Source of the DNA: Pseudomonas pseudonitroreducens
Lineage (GTDB): Bacteria > Pseudomonadota > Gammaproteobacteria > Pseudomonadales > Pseudomonadaceae
Direction: 5' to 3'
NCBI RefSeq assembly: GCF_021603645.1
Contig: NZ_BQHJ01000014.1
Location: forward strand, 62,001 to 126,000
Length of the DNA: 64,000 nucleotides
Part shown: positions 33,469 through 42,722 of the stretch, in pieces
Numbering within the stretch: position 1 is the stretch's first letter
Layout of the letters: each line of letters opens with the position of its first letter
The notes under the pieces: model-generated
The model's input: only the letters and a program-made list of their open reading frames with translations
Told to the model about the DNA's origin: nothing
Databases searched by the model: none
Translations under genes and position numbers: made by a program

Positions 33469-35456
33469 GCCGCCCTCCTCCGCCACCACCATGCGCCAAG
33501 GCCGGCGAGCAGCAGCATGGCCCACACACCGGGTTCGGGGGTTCCCGGTACCGTGCTGCCGATGGCGCTGTTGTTCACGCCCTGGGGCAGCGGCAGCGGT
33601 TGATCGACGGACTGGCTCGCCTGCGGATCGGCGTTGCGGACCTGCTGGTCGACGGCGATGAACGAGGTATAGGGCGTGAGCAGCTGATACTTCAGGCCGA
33701 GGTCGAGAATCTGCGAGCTGAACTCGAAGCCGCCATCGAGGGCTTCCTGGTCCATCAGGCTGGCCAACCGTTTACGCGCCCAGAGGTGGGCGAGCGCGTC
33801 GCCGTTTTCACCAAGACTGGTTGCGCTGATCGGCAGGTGTGCCTGGAACGGGCCATCCGACGCGTGGGCATCGATGCGCAGTTCACCGCGGGGCTCGCCC
33901 TTCCATTTGCCGAACAGCACCAGTGGGCGATCGGCGAAGAGGTCGGGCATTTGCTGGGGTTCGACGTCGTAGACCTCCAGCCCTTCGAAGCTCGCGTGAA
34001 TACCTTGCAGCAGCGGACTATCGATCATCCGCCGCAAGCGCTCGGCCTGCTCGCCGGCCGAGCGCTGGTCGGTGACGATGAACGGCTCGCCCTGCCCCGC
34101 CCGCGCCAGGCCTTCGATCAGGCTGCGGTTCACCGAGCTGCCGATGCCGAAGGCGAACAGGTTGGCCTTGCTCAGGTTTTCGCGCACCAGCTGGTAGGCG
34201 CTGCTTTCCACGCTGACGAAGCCGTCGGTGATCACCACGAAGCTGCGCGAACGCTCCGGGTCGGTGGGCATCGCCAGCGCTTCGCGCAGGGCCGGCATCA
34301 GCTCGGTACCGCCGGCGCCCTCTTCGCCATCGAGCATGTCGGTGGCACGGCGGATGTTGGCCGGCGTGGCCGCCAGGGAGGTATCGGCGAGCTTGCGGTT
34401 GTCGCCGGAAAACAGCAGCAGGTTGAAGGTGTCGCTGGGCCGCAGGCGGCCGATCAGATCGCGCAGCAGGGCCTTGGTGGTGTCCAGTGGGAAGCCGTTC
34501 ATGGAACCGGACACGTCGACGATGAACACGTAGTCGCGCGGCACGATGAGCCTGGCATTCGGCGCGCGCGGCGGCGTGACCATGGCGAGGAAGAAGTTCT
34601 CCTGGGCGCCGTGCGACAGCAGCAGGCCGCTTTGCACCTGATCGCCGCCCAGGCGGTAGTCGAGGATGAAGTCGCGGTTATTCCCGGCAGTCTCGTCGGC
34701 GGCCAGGTGGATGGCGGCGTGCGGACCGTCACGCTGGATGTCGATATGGTACGAGGGCGAAGCGATCTCGTCGATCTGCACCGGTGCGAGCAATTCCATC
34801 TGCAGGGCGAATTGCGTGGCCGAGGGTTGGCCCTGTTGCAGGTAGGGCGTCGACATCCACGGCTGGTTGCCGCTGCCGGAAGTGCCTTTGCCGTTGTAGC
34901 GCGGGCCGACCACGGTGGGGAACACGAACTGGTAGCGCCCGTCAGTGGGCACCAGCAGCTCGCTGTAGCGCAGCTCTACCTGCACCACGTCGCCGGGCAG
35001 GATGTTGGCGACCTGCATCTGGAACACATTCTCGCGTTCCTGCTCCAGCAGCGCGGCCGTCTTGCCCGCGCTCTTGGCCTGCTGGTACTCGGCCTGGGCC
35101 TTCTGCTTTTCGCGGATCTGCGCCTGGATCACCCGCTCGCCCAGGCGCACGGTCATGCCGTGGACGGCCGCGCGGGTCGAGGCGGGGAAGATGTAGCGCG
35201 CTTCCAGCGGTGTGGCGCCCTGGTTGCGGTATTCCTGGGTCACCGTCACTTCGGCGATGTTGCCCAGCACACGGGCATTCACGCGGGTGGCCTTGAGCGG
35301 CAGGGCATCGACCGACGCGTCGGCGCTCTCGACGAAGAAGTAGGGGCTGGCATTGCTTTCATTCAAGACGCTGCCGTCGTCGGCCAGCGCCGCCAGGCTG
35401 GTGCTCATCGCCAGCAGCAGGCAGCACAGCCGTGCAAGTAAGGTTCGGGTACGCAT
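33465..35456 (-). CDS. VIT and VWA domain protein with PEP-CTERM tail (exosortase substrate)
   Basis: A 663-residue secreted protein. A signal peptide (MRTRTLLARLCCLLLAMSTS, cut near ALA-DDG) is followed by a vault/inter-alpha-trypsin (VIT) domain (ATRVNARVLGNIAEVTVTQEY). A von Willebrand A domain follows, with the metal site DVSGS in VFIVDVSGSMNGF. The C-terminus is TPEPGVWAMLLLAGLGAWWW plus RRRAA: a PEP motif, a membrane helix and a basic end, the sorting signal for an exosortase. ATG at 35456 is chosen because it gives the signal peptide. VIT-VWA proteins usually act in adhesion or surface assembly; the ligand here is unknown. Confidence 0.9.
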   Translation of the reverse strand: MRTRTLLARLCCLLLAMSTSLAALADDGSVLNESNASPYFFVESADASVDALPLKATRVNARVLGNIAEVTVTQEYRNQGATPLEARYIFPASTRAAVHGMTVRLGERVIQAQIREKQKAQAEYQQAKSAGKTAALLEQERENVFQMQVANILPGDVVQVELRYSELLVPTDGRYQFVFPTVVGPRYNGKGTSGSGNQPWMSTPYLQQGQPSATQFALQMELLAPVQIDEIASPSYHIDIQRDGPHAAIHLAADETAGNNRDFILDYRLGGDQVQSGLLLSHGAQENFFLAMVTPPRAPNARLIVPRDYVFIVDVSGSMNGFPLDTTKALLRDLIGRLRPSDTFNLLLFSGDNRKLADTSLAATPANIRRATDMLDGEEGAGGTELMPALREALAMPTDPERSRSFVVITDGFVSVESSAYQLVRENLSKANLFAFGIGSSVNRSLIEGLARAGQGEPFIVTDQRSAGEQAERLRRMIDSPLLQGIHASFEGLEVYDVEPQQMPDLFADRPLVLFGKWKGEPRGELRIDAHASDGPFQAHLPISATSLGENGDALAHLWARKRLASLMDQEALDGGFEFSSQILDLGLKYQLLTPYTSFIAVDQQVRNADPQASQSVDQPLPLPQGVNNSAIGSTVPGTPEPGVWAMLLLAGLGAWWWRRRAA

Positions 35457-35626
35457 CGCGGGCCTCCGGGCCTGTGGATCGGATGGCCGCAGGTTGCGTG
35501 CGCGGTGTGGGCGCCGCGTGTTCGCTCTGTGCTGATTGTGTGGAGGCAAGGTGGAGGTGGCCGGCGATGCCCGAAATGCCGACGCGAGCGGCTACAATGG
35601 CCGCCATCTGCTTGAAGGAGTTTTCC

Positions 35627-36514
35627 GTGGAGAAATTCAAGGGCGCACTGGTGGTGGGCTTCCTGCGGTTGTTCGCCATGCTGCCGTGGCGCGCGGTGGG
35701 CGCATTGGGCGCGGGCATCGGCTGGCTGATGTGGAAGCTGCCCAACCGCTCCCGCGAGATCGTGCGGATCAACCTCTCGCACTGCTTCCCCGAGCTGTCC
35801 GCAGCCGAGCTGGAAAAGCTCGTCGGCCGGAGCCTGATGGACATCGGCCGCACGCTGACCGAGAGCGCCTGCGCCTGGATGTGGTCGCCGCAGAAGTCGC
35901 TGCAGTACATCCGCGAAGTGGAAGGCATGGAAGTGCTGGAAGAAGCGCTGGCCTCCGGTGACGGCCTGGTCGGCATCACCAGCCACCTGGGCAACTGGGA
36001 AGTGCTCAACCACTTCTACTGCTCCTACGCCAAGCCGATCATCTTCTACCGCCCGCCGAAGCTCAAAGCGGTGGACGATCTGCTGAAGAAGCAGCGCGTG
36101 CAGCTGGGCAACCGCGTGGCGCCTTCGACGCCCGAAGGCATCAAGAGCGTGATCAAGGAAGTGAAGAATGGCGGCTGCGTCGGCATTCCCTGCGACCCGG
36201 AACCGGACCTCGGCTCGGGGCTGTTCGTGCCCTACCTGGGCACCACCGCGCTGACCAGCAAGTTCGTGCCGTCGCTGCTTTCGCGCGGCAAGGCCCGTGG
36301 CGTGTTCTTCCATGCCGTGCGCCTGCCCGATGGCAGCGGCTACAAGGTGATCCTCGAGGCCGCGCCGGCGGACATGTACGACAAGGACATGGAAGTGTCC
36401 GTGGCAGCCCTCAGCCGCGAGCTGGCCAAGTACGTGCGCGCGTATCCGAGCCAGTACATGTGGACCATGAAGCGTTTCAAGAAGCGCCCAGAAGGCGAGG
36501 CGAAGTGGTACTGA
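35627..36514 (+). CDS. Lysophospholipid/lipid A lauroyl acyltransferase family protein (LpxL/HtrB-like)
   Basis: Inner-membrane acyltransferase of the LpxL/LpxM family, of the kind that adds secondary acyl chains to lipid A. The protein has 295 residues. An N-terminal membrane segment is followed by the catalytic HxxxxE-type motif SHLGNWE. The start is GTG at 35627 (VEKFKGALVVGFLRLFA) with GAAGGAG 8 bp upstream; longer frames from 35432 are in the promoter region. It equals PA0011 by position and length. Its exact acyl donor is not visible. Confidence 0.88.
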   Translation: MEKFKGALVVGFLRLFAMLPWRAVGALGAGIGWLMWKLPNRSREIVRINLSHCFPELSAAELEKLVGRSLMDIGRTLTESACAWMWSPQKSLQYIREVEGMEVLEEALASGDGLVGITSHLGNWEVLNHFYCSYAKPIIFYRPPKLKAVDDLLKKQRVQLGNRVAPSTPEGIKSVIKEVKNGGCVGIPCDPEPDLGSGLFVPYLGTTALTSKFVPSLLSRGKARGVFFHAVRLPDGSGYKVILEAAPADMYDKDMEVSVAALSRELAKYVRAYPSQYMWTMKRFKKRPEGEAKWY

Positions 36515-36534
36515 GCCGGGATTGCCGGGACTGT

Positions 36535-36620
36535 GGCTGGGCGGTTCGCGAGCAAGCTCGCTCCTACGAAGAGCGTGCCGCCGTGGACCTGTAGGAGCGA
36601 GCATGCTCGCGAACCCACGC
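36535..36620. repeat. REP pair (inverted Pseudomonas repeats) between the acyltransferase and mntH
   Basis: GGTTCGCGAGCAAGCTCGCTCCTAC (36550 region) and its inverse GTAGGAGCGAGCATGCTCGCGAACC (36590-36615) face each other. This is the common intergenic REP family of pseudomonads, arranged as a REPIN-like doublet. Another copy is at 48709. Confidence 0.85.
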
Positions 36621-36714
36621 CGGTCGGCCGACCGGCGTGAAAGCTCCGCAGTGAGATACCTCCTCTCTTCAGGGAGAGGGCAACGCGCCCGCCCATAAGC
36701 CAGGAAGAACCAAC

Positions 36715-38028
36715 ATGCTCGGCCTGCCGACCACCGCTACCGCGCCGTTCTGTCCCTCGGAAGTCAAAGGCAGCATCCAGGTCGCGGCCAGCGCGCCGTT
36801 GTGGAAGCGCATCCTGCAGTTCGCCGGCCCCGGCCTGCTGGTCTCCATCGGCTACATGGACCCGGGCAACTGGGCCACCGCCATCGAAGCCGGCTCCGGC
36901 TTTGGCTACCAGTTGCTGTTCGTGGTGCTGCTCTCCAGTCTCGCCGGCATGGTCCTGCAATGCCTGGCCATGCGCCTGGGCATCGTCACCGGGCAGGACC
37001 TGGCGCAGCTGTCGCGCAGCCGCTACAGCCTGGGCGGCGCTCGCTTGCAATGGCTGCTGGCGGAGCTGTCGATCGTCGCCACGGACCTCGCCGAAGTGCT
37101 CGGCTGTGCCCTCGCCTTCCACCTGTTGCTGGGCGTCGACCTGGTCACCGGCGTCATCCTCACCGCTTTCGACACGCTGATCGTGCTCGGCCTCAAGGGC
37201 CAGCGCTTCCGCCACCTGGAAGCGATCATGCTGGGGCTGATCATCACCATCAGCGGTTGCTACCTGGTCGAGCTGCTTCTCATCAAGCCGCACTGGCCGG
37301 ACGTTGCCGCCGGCTTCCTGCCCAGTTGGGACGCCATCAGCCAGCGTGAGCCGCTGTACCTGGCCATCGGCATCCTTGGCGCCACGGTGATGCCGCACAA
37401 CCTCTACCTGCACTCCTCCATCGTGCAGACGCGCCAGGTCAGCGGTAGCGACGGCAAGGCCGCGGCGATCCGCCTGACGCGTATCGACACGGTGGTCTCG
37501 CTGAGCCTCGCGCTGCTGATCAACGCCGCCATCCTGATCCTCGCTGCCGCCGCCTTCCACGAGACCGGCCACACCGGCGTCACCGAAATCCAGGACGCCT
37601 ACCGCCTGCTCGAACCGCTGGTGGGCACCGGGCTGGCGGCGATCCTCTTCGGCGTCGCGCTGCTCGCCTCGGGGCAGAGCTCCACCTTCACCGGCACCAT
37701 TGCCGGGCAGGTGATCATGGAAGGCTTCCTGCAGATGAAGATTCCCTGCTGGCAGCGCCGCCTGATCACTCGCGCGCTGGCACTGATCCCGGCATTGATC
37801 GGCGTGCTGATGCTCGGCGACAAGGCGGTCGGCAAGCTGCTGGTGCTCAGCCAGGTGGTGCTCAGCCTGCAACTGCCCTTCGCGCTCTGGCCGCTGATCC
37901 GCTTCACCAGCGATCGCGCGCTGATGGGCGAGTTCGTCAACAGCCTGCTGACTCGCGTGCTGGCCTGGGGCTTGTTCTGCGTCATCAGCGCCGCCAATCT
38001 CTGGCTGCTCGTGCAACTGCTGGCTTGA
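36715..38028 (+). CDS. mntH: Nramp-family divalent metal (Mn2+/Fe2+) transporter MntH
   Basis: Proton-coupled metal importer of the inner membrane. The protein has 437 residues and about eleven membrane helices. The metal-site motif DPGN is in GYMDPGNWATAIEAGSGFGY, and the second site MPHNLYLHSS is in the sixth helix. Clear AGGAAG precedes the ATG. No MntR or Fur operator is obvious upstream. The gene is not part of the P. aeruginosa order at this place, so it is an accessory insertion of this lineage. Confidence 0.94.
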   Translation: MLGLPTTATAPFCPSEVKGSIQVAASAPLWKRILQFAGPGLLVSIGYMDPGNWATAIEAGSGFGYQLLFVVLLSSLAGMVLQCLAMRLGIVTGQDLAQLSRSRYSLGGARLQWLLAELSIVATDLAEVLGCALAFHLLLGVDLVTGVILTAFDTLIVLGLKGQRFRHLEAIMLGLIITISGCYLVELLLIKPHWPDVAAGFLPSWDAISQREPLYLAIGILGATVMPHNLYLHSSIVQTRQVSGSDGKAAAIRLTRIDTVVSLSLALLINAAILILAAAAFHETGHTGVTEIQDAYRLLEPLVGTGLAAILFGVALLASGQSSTFTGTIAGQVIMEGFLQMKIPCWQRRLITRALALIPALIGVLMLGDKAVGKLLVLSQVVLSLQLPFALWPLIRFTSDRALMGEFVNSLLTRVLAWGLFCVISAANLWLLVQLLA

Positions 38029-38085
38029 CCTGACCCATGGGTTTGAGGCCCATTAATGCGCTGACATTCAGGACGGATGCCATCC

Positions 38086-38352
38086 ATGGCCAACCAAAGG
38101 CAGTACCCGCGGACCCCGATGAAGTGCCGGATCAAGATCAGCCACCCCGACTTCGGCGACGTGTTCGGCCATACCCGTGATTTGTCGGACGGCGGCGTCT
38201 ACGTTCGCCATGAAGTGCTCGCGGCGTTGCCCGCCGGTACGCGCGTCACCGGCCAGGTGCAGGACATGCCCTTCGATGCGCCGATCCTGGAGATGGAAGT
38301 GATGCGCACCGATGCCGAGGGCGCGGGCTTCCGCTTCGTCGGTAACGCCTGA
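38086..38352 (+). CDS. PilZ domain protein (c-di-GMP binding)
   Basis: An 88-residue single PilZ domain. The two ligand-binding motifs are visible: RQYPR (RxxxR) near the N-terminus and DLSDGGVYV (DxSxxG). It should bind cyclic di-GMP and act on an unknown partner. ATG at 38086 (MANQRQYPRTPMKCRIK) matches P. aeruginosa PA0012; another ATG nine bases upstream (38077) is possible. Confidence 0.9.
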   Translation: MANQRQYPRTPMKCRIKISHPDFGDVFGHTRDLSDGGVYVRHEVLAALPAGTRVTGQVQDMPFDAPILEMEVMRTDAEGAGFRFVGNA

Positions 38353-38371
38353 TTGGCTGCATAGCGGTTAT

Positions 38372-38464
38372 GTAAGAGCGGACTTCGTCCGCGATCGGTT
38401 GGCCCAGCTTCCTGATCGACCGGAGCGACGGTGAGTCGATCGCGGACAGAGTCCGCTCCTACGT
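38372..38464. repeat. Inverted repeat pair of the GCGGACTTCGTCCGC family
   Basis: GTAAGAGCGGACTTCGTCCGCGATCG (38371-38396) and the inverse CGATCGCGGACAGAGTCCGCTCCTAC (38437-38462) form a REP-like doublet distinct from that at 36550. Intergenic, after the PilZ gene. Confidence 0.75.
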
Positions 38465-38534
38465 GAAAGTTCTGCGCTCGGGTCGGCCTTCACCCTAACC
38501 CTCTCCCAGGGGGAGAGGGTTAGGGTGAAGGGGA
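38465..38534. repeat. CCCTCTCCC palindromic repeat with shared 5' flank
   Basis: CACCCTAACCCTCTCCC and GGGAGAGGGTTAGGGTG form a long hairpin at 38490-38530. The preceding flank (GTGAAAGTTCTGCGCTCGGG) is nearly identical to that at 52711, so the mobile unit is longer than the hairpin. Confidence 0.8.
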
Positions 38535-38596
38535 TGCATTGGTACGGACTCCCCAGGAAAAGGCAGTTGCTCCTACGAAAAATCACAGGTCGGTAT

Positions 38597-38613
38597 TGAG
38601 CAAAAAATGCTCA
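38597..38613. repeat. Short inverted repeat upstream of the yhhQ promoter
   Basis: TGAGCA-AAAAA-TGCTCA, a perfect 6-bp stem about 30 bp before the probable -10 (TATACA, 38643-38648). Either an operator or the terminator of the repeat region. Confidence 0.35.
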
Positions 38614-38671
38614 GAAAAACCTGACTTTCAGGTCCGGATCGTATACAATGCGCGCCGCTCGGCATGGTGCC

Positions 38672-38714
38672 GGGCATGGGTTCCCTCACCCCATCGACGA
38701 AAAAGGCCCAAAGC
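38672..38714 (+). promoter_or_regulatory. preQ1-I type riboswitch candidate in the yhhQ leader
   Basis: P1 stem ATGGG (38676-38680) pairs with CCCAT (38690-38694) around a TTCCCTCAC loop, which has the UUC...CAC pattern of preQ1-I aptamers. An A-rich tail (GACGAAAAAGG, 38696-38706) follows, whose AGG can pair with CCU of the loop to form the pseudoknot. That AGG is also the ribosome-binding site, 8 bp before the ATG, so ligand binding would shut off translation. preQ1-I motifs before yhhQ genes are known in proteobacteria. Confidence 0.75.
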
Positions 38715-39365
38715 ATGTCGGCATCCCTTCCGGCGGCAAGGCGCGGCGCACTCGCCGGTCTGGTCGCGTTCCACATCCTGATCATCATCGCCAGCAACTA
38801 CCTGGTGCAGCTGCCAATGACCCTCTTTGGCTGGCACACCACCTGGGGCGCGTTCAGTTTCCCGTTCATCTTCCTGGCCACCGACCTTACCGTCCGCCTG
38901 CTCGGCAAGCGCCCGGCGCGGCTGGTCATCGCACGGGTGATGATCCCGGCGCTGCTGGCTTCCTACGTGATCTCAGTGGTCTTCCAGGAGGGCGCCTTCA
39001 GGGGCTTCGCCTCCCTGGGCGAGTTCAACACCTTCGTGGCGCGGATTTCCCTGGCCAGCTTCCTGGCCTACGTGTTCGGCCAGATTCTCGATATCCAGGT
39101 CTTCGACCGTCTGCGACGGATGCGCCAGTGGTGGATCGCCCCGGTGGTCTCGACCCTGTTCGGCAACCTGCTGGACACCTTCACCTTCTTCTCCATCGCC
39201 TTCTGGCACAGCGACAACCCGTTCATGGCCGAGCACTGGGTGGAGATAGCCTGGGTCGACTACGGCGTGAAGCTCGCGGTCATGCTGATGCTCTTCGTGC
39301 CCCTCTACGGCATGCTGCTCAGCGCCATCACCCGCAACCTGCGCCGGCACCCCTCGGTGGCCTGA
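38715..39365 (+). CDS. yhhQ: Queuosine precursor transporter YhhQ (preQ0/preQ1 uptake)
   Basis: Inner-membrane importer of 7-cyano/7-aminomethyl-7-deazaguanine for queuosine in tRNA. The protein has 216 residues and about six membrane helices. It has the COG1738 pattern NYLVQLPMTLFGWHTTWG, FPFIFLATDLTVRLLGK and LFGNLLDTFTFFSIAFW. The start at 38715 is set by the riboswitch-embedded ribosome site. A riboswitch for preQ1 in the leader supports the assignment. Confidence 0.93.
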   Translation: MSASLPAARRGALAGLVAFHILIIIASNYLVQLPMTLFGWHTTWGAFSFPFIFLATDLTVRLLGKRPARLVIARVMIPALLASYVISVVFQEGAFRGFASLGEFNTFVARISLASFLAYVFGQILDIQVFDRLRRMRQWWIAPVVSTLFGNLLDTFTFFSIAFWHSDNPFMAEHWVEIAWVDYGVKLAVMLMLFVPLYGMLLSAITRNLRRHPSVA

Positions 39366-39396
39366 GGCCGCAGGAAGATGAACGAATGAGCATGAA

Positions 39397-39418
39397 AAAG
39401 GGCGCCTAGGCGCCCTTT
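39397..39418. terminator. Bidirectional terminator overlapping the TPR gene stop
   Basis: AAAGGGCGCC-TA-GGCGCCCTTT, a perfect palindrome between two convergent genes. The last codons and the TAG stop of the TPR gene (39406-39408) form part of the stem. Confidence 0.85.
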
Positions 39419-39723
39419 GTCTTGTCCAGCTTGCGCAGGAACACACTCATCTCCTTCTCCGCCTGCTTGTCGCCATGGGCCTGCGCGGCGGCGAGGCCGT
39501 CGGTCCAGGCCGTGCGCGCGCCGTCCAGGTCACCCTCGGCCTGCAGTGCCTTGCCCAGCAGCTTCCAGGCGGCGGAGTACTTAGGGTCTTGCTCCACGCA
39601 GCGCCGCAGGTGCTCGGCGGCCCTGGTGGCATCGCCAGCATCCAGGTAGCCCTTGCCCAGGCCGAAGCGCAGCAGCGAATTGTCCACGCCCTTGGCGAGC
39701 ATCTTTTCCAGCGAATCGATCAT
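39406..39723 (-). CDS. Small tetratricopeptide-repeat protein
   Basis: A 105-residue protein made almost only of TPR units: LLRFGLGKGYLDAGDATRAAEHLRR, then SAAWKLLGKALQAEGDLDGARTAW. There is no signal peptide, so it is cytoplasmic and probably a scaffold. It matches P. aeruginosa PA0015 in place and size. The partner is unknown. Confidence 0.88.
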   Translation of the reverse strand: MIDSLEKMLAKGVDNSLLRFGLGKGYLDAGDATRAAEHLRRCVEQDPKYSAAWKLLGKALQAEGDLDGARTAWTDGLAAAQAHGDKQAEKEMSVFLRKLDKTKGA

Positions 39724-39770
39724 GGCGAGCCTCCGTCAGCAGGTCGCCATTCTGCCTCAAGATCAGTGCT

Positions 39771-41222
39771 TCAAGTACGCCAGAAGGCGGGAGTCAGCAG
39801 TATCAGCAGGGAGAACACCTCCAGCCGCCCCAGCACCATCGCCAGGCTCAGTACCAGCTTGGCGCTGCCCGGCAGGTTGCCGTAGTGCATCGATGCCTCG
39901 CCCAGCGCCGGGCCCAGGTTGTTCAGGCTGGAAGCGAGCGTCGAAAACGCGGTGAGTTGGTCCACGCCCAGTGCCAGCAATACCAGCATCAGGCTGACGA
40001 AGGTCAGCAGGTAGATCGAGAAGAACGCCCACACCGATTCCACCACGCGGTCGGGCACCGTGCGCCGGCCCAGCTTTACCAGGAACACACCGTTGGGATG
40101 CAGCAGGCGGAGGAATTCGCGCATGCCCTGGCGGTACACCAGCAGCACGCGCATCACCTTCATGCCGCCGCCTGTGGAGCCGGCGCAAGCGCCGATGAAG
40201 GTGCTGTAGAGCAGCAGGTAAGGCAGCAGGGTCGGCCAGGCGCTGAAATCGGCAAGGCCGAAACCGGTGGTGGTCGCCACCGAGATCACCATGAAGGCGG
40301 CGTAGCGGATCGACTGCAGGGGGGAGTCGTAGTGATGCTTGAGGATCAGTGTGGTGGCGGTGATCAGGAACAGCACCAGCAGGATGCCCAGGTAGGCCCG
40401 GCACTCGGTGTCGTTGAGGTAGTGCCGCAGGCTGCGCTGGCGCCAGGCGAGGAAGTGCAGGCTGAAGTTGATCCCCGAGATGACCAGGAAGGTCATGCAG
40501 ATCAGCTCGATCAGCGGGCTGTCGAAGTAGCCGATGCTGGCATCGTGGGTGGAAAAGCCACCGATGGCGATGGTGGAGAAACTGTGGCCGATGGCGTCGA
40601 AGGCATTCATTCCCGCCGCCCAGTAGGCCAGGGCACAGGCGAGCGTCAGGCCGCAGTAGAGGAACCACAAGGTCTTCGCGGTATCGGCGATGCGCGGCGA
40701 GAGTTTGTGATCCTTCAGCGGCCCGGGCATTTCCGCACGGTACAGCTGCATGCCGCCGATGCCGAGCATCGGCATCACAGCCACCGCCAGTACCACGATA
40801 CCCATGCCACCCAGCCATTGCAGCTGCTGGCGGTAGTAGAGGATCGCGTGGGGTAGCGTGTCCAGCCCGGTGAGTACCGTGGCGCCGGTGGTGGAGAGGC
40901 CCGAGAAGGACTCGAACAGCGAATCGATCAGGCCCATGTGCGGTGCGTCCGAGAGGGCGAAAGGCATGGCGCCGAAGGACCCCAGGACGATCCAGAACAG
41001 CGCGGTGACCAGGTAGCCATCGCGGATGCGCAGGTCCTGCTTGTGCTGGCGGCAGGGCCACCAGATGACGAAGCCGGTCAGCAGCGTGACCAGGAACGAC
41101 AGCGCAAAGGGCCGCCACGAGTGCTCGGCGTAGTGGAGGTCGACGAGCAGCGGTGGCAGGTGCGTGGCACTGAACAGCATCAGCAGCACGCCGAGGATTC
41201 GACCGATGGAGGAGTAGCGCAT
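39771..41222 (-). CDS. trkH: Trk potassium uptake system membrane protein TrkH
   Basis: Pore-forming subunit of the Trk potassium importer. The protein has 483 residues with the four pore-loop repeats: FSGLSTTGATVLTG, FSTIAIGGFSTH, VATTTGFGLAD and the last at SSLNNLGPAL. It works with TrkA, encoded just upstream on the same strand (126 bp gap). A 519-residue open frame overlaps it in another frame on the same strand; it has no family resemblance and is a GC-bias artefact. Confidence 0.95.
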   Translation of the reverse strand: MRYSSIGRILGVLLMLFSATHLPPLLVDLHYAEHSWRPFALSFLVTLLTGFVIWWPCRQHKQDLRIRDGYLVTALFWIVLGSFGAMPFALSDAPHMGLIDSLFESFSGLSTTGATVLTGLDTLPHAILYYRQQLQWLGGMGIVVLAVAVMPMLGIGGMQLYRAEMPGPLKDHKLSPRIADTAKTLWFLYCGLTLACALAYWAAGMNAFDAIGHSFSTIAIGGFSTHDASIGYFDSPLIELICMTFLVISGINFSLHFLAWRQRSLRHYLNDTECRAYLGILLVLFLITATTLILKHHYDSPLQSIRYAAFMVISVATTTGFGLADFSAWPTLLPYLLLYSTFIGACAGSTGGGMKVMRVLLVYRQGMREFLRLLHPNGVFLVKLGRRTVPDRVVESVWAFFSIYLLTFVSLMLVLLALGVDQLTAFSTLASSLNNLGPALGEASMHYGNLPGSAKLVLSLAMVLGRLEVFSLLILLTPAFWRT

Positions 41223-41348
41223 GACCGGGGACAGGCAAGCTGGAACAGGCCGCGCAGGGTGACAGCATCGGGTTGGTGGCGCTGTAGGAGCTGTCTGAAA
41301 GCGCCCCGGATTCGACTGGCAAGGCCGCCCAGGGGCGGCCTTTGTCGC

Positions 41349-42722
41349 TTAGAAGAAGGTCAGGCCGGCCTGGAACAGGCGCTCGACATCGCGGATGCGC
41401 TTCTTGTCCACCACGAAGAGGATCACGTGGTCGCCGGATTCGATCTTCGTTTCGCCGTGGGCGATCAGCACGTCGTCGTCGCGGATCACCGCACCGATGG
41501 TGGTCCCCGGCGGCAGTTGCACCTCGTTGATCTTGCGGCCGATCACCTTGCTCGACTTGGCGTCGCCGTGGGCGACCACTTCGATGGCTTCGGCAGCGCC
41601 GCGGCGCAGGGAGTGCACGCTCTCGATGTCGCCCCGGCGCACGTGGGTCAGCAGGGTGCCGATGGTCGCCAGCTGCGGGCTGATGGCGATATCGATCTCG
41701 CCGCCCTGCACCAGGTCCACATAGGCGGGGTTGTTGATCAGCGTCATCACCTTGCGCGCCCCCAGGCGCTTGGCCAGCAGCGAGGACATGATGTTGGCCT
41801 CGTCGTCGTTGGTCAGCGCGAGGAACAGGTCGGTATCGCCGATGTTCTCTTCCAGTAGCAGGTCGCGGTCGGAGGCACTGCCCTGGAGCACGATGCTGCT
41901 GTCCAGGCTGTCTGACAGGTGTCGGCAGCGCGCCGGGTTCATCTCGATGATCTTCACCTGGTAGCGGCTCTCGATGGCTTCGGCCAGGCGTTCGCCGATG
42001 TTGCCGCCGCCGGCGATGATGATCCGCTTGTAACTGTCCTCGAGGCGGCGCATCTCGCCCATCACCGCGCGGATGTGGGCCTTGGCGGCGATGAAGAAGA
42101 CCTCGTCGTCGGCCTCGATCACGGTGTCACCCTGGGGAATGATCGGCCGGTTGCGGCGGTAGATCGCCGCCACGCGGGTGTCGGCGTTGGGCATGTGCTC
42201 GCGCAGCTGGCGCAGCTCCTGGCCCACCAGCGGCCCGCCGTAGTAAGCGCGGATGCCCACCAACTGCGCCTTGCCCTCGGCGAAGTCGATCACCTGCAGG
42301 GCGCCGGGGTATTCCACCAGGCGCTTGATGTAGTTGGTCACCACCTGCTCGGGGCTGATCAGCACGTCGACCGGGATTGCCTCGTTGTCGAACAGCCCGG
42401 CGCGGGTCAGGTACGCCGCTTCACGCACGCGGGCGATGCGGGTGGGGGTGTTGAACAGGGTGTAGGCAACCTGGCAGGCCACCATGTTCACCTCGTCGCT
42501 GTTGGTCACCGCCACCAGCATGTCGGCATCGTCGGCACCGGCCTGGCGCAGCACAGTGGGGAACGAGGCCTTGCCGTGGACGGTGCGGATGTCCAGGCGG
42601 TCGTTGAGGTCGCGCAGGCGTTCGCCGTCGGTATCGACCACGGTGATGTCGTTGGCTTCGCTGGCGAGGTGCTCGGCCAGAGTGCCGCCGACCTGGCCGG
42701 CACCAAGGATGATGATTTTCAT
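41349..42722 (-). CDS. trkA: Trk system potassium transporter regulatory subunit TrkA
   Basis: Cytoplasmic NAD/ATP-binding gating ring for TrkH. The protein has 457 residues: two RCK units, each an NAD-binding fold ([20 protein letters not shown] and [20 protein letters not shown]) followed by a TrkA-C domain. Follows rsmB on the same strand with a 142-bp gap that may hold its promoter. Confidence 0.96.
   Translation of the reverse strand: MKIIILGAGQVGGTLAEHLASEANDITVVDTDGERLRDLNDRLDIRTVHGKASFPTVLRQAGADDADMLVAVTNSDEVNMVACQVAYTLFNTPTRIARVREAAYLTRAGLFDNEAIPVDVLISPEQVVTNYIKRLVEYPGALQVIDFAEGKAQLVGIRAYYGGPLVGQELRQLREHMPNADTRVAAIYRRNRPIIPQGDTVIEADDEVFFIAAKAHIRAVMGEMRRLEDSYKRIIIAGGGNIGERLAEAIESRYQVKIIEMNPARCRHLSDSLDSSIVLQGSASDRDLLLEENIGDTDLFLALTNDDEANIMSSLLAKRLGARKVMTLINNPAYVDLVQGGEIDIAISPQLATIGTLLTHVRRGDIESVHSLRRGAAEAIEVVAHGDAKSSKVIGRKINEVQLPPGTTIGAVIRDDDVLIAHGETKIESGDHVILFVVDKKRIRDVERLFQAGLTFF

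Noticed and set aside
36340-38016. Long minus-strand frame opposite mntH (558 codons)
   Set aside because: Gln/Ala/Asp-rich shadow; MntH has clear motifs on the plus strand.
39763-41322. 519-codon open frame overlapping trkH in another frame
   Set aside because: Composition is Arg/Pro/His-rich as expected from a frame shift of a GC-rich gene, and TrkH with its four pore loops occupies the same strand.
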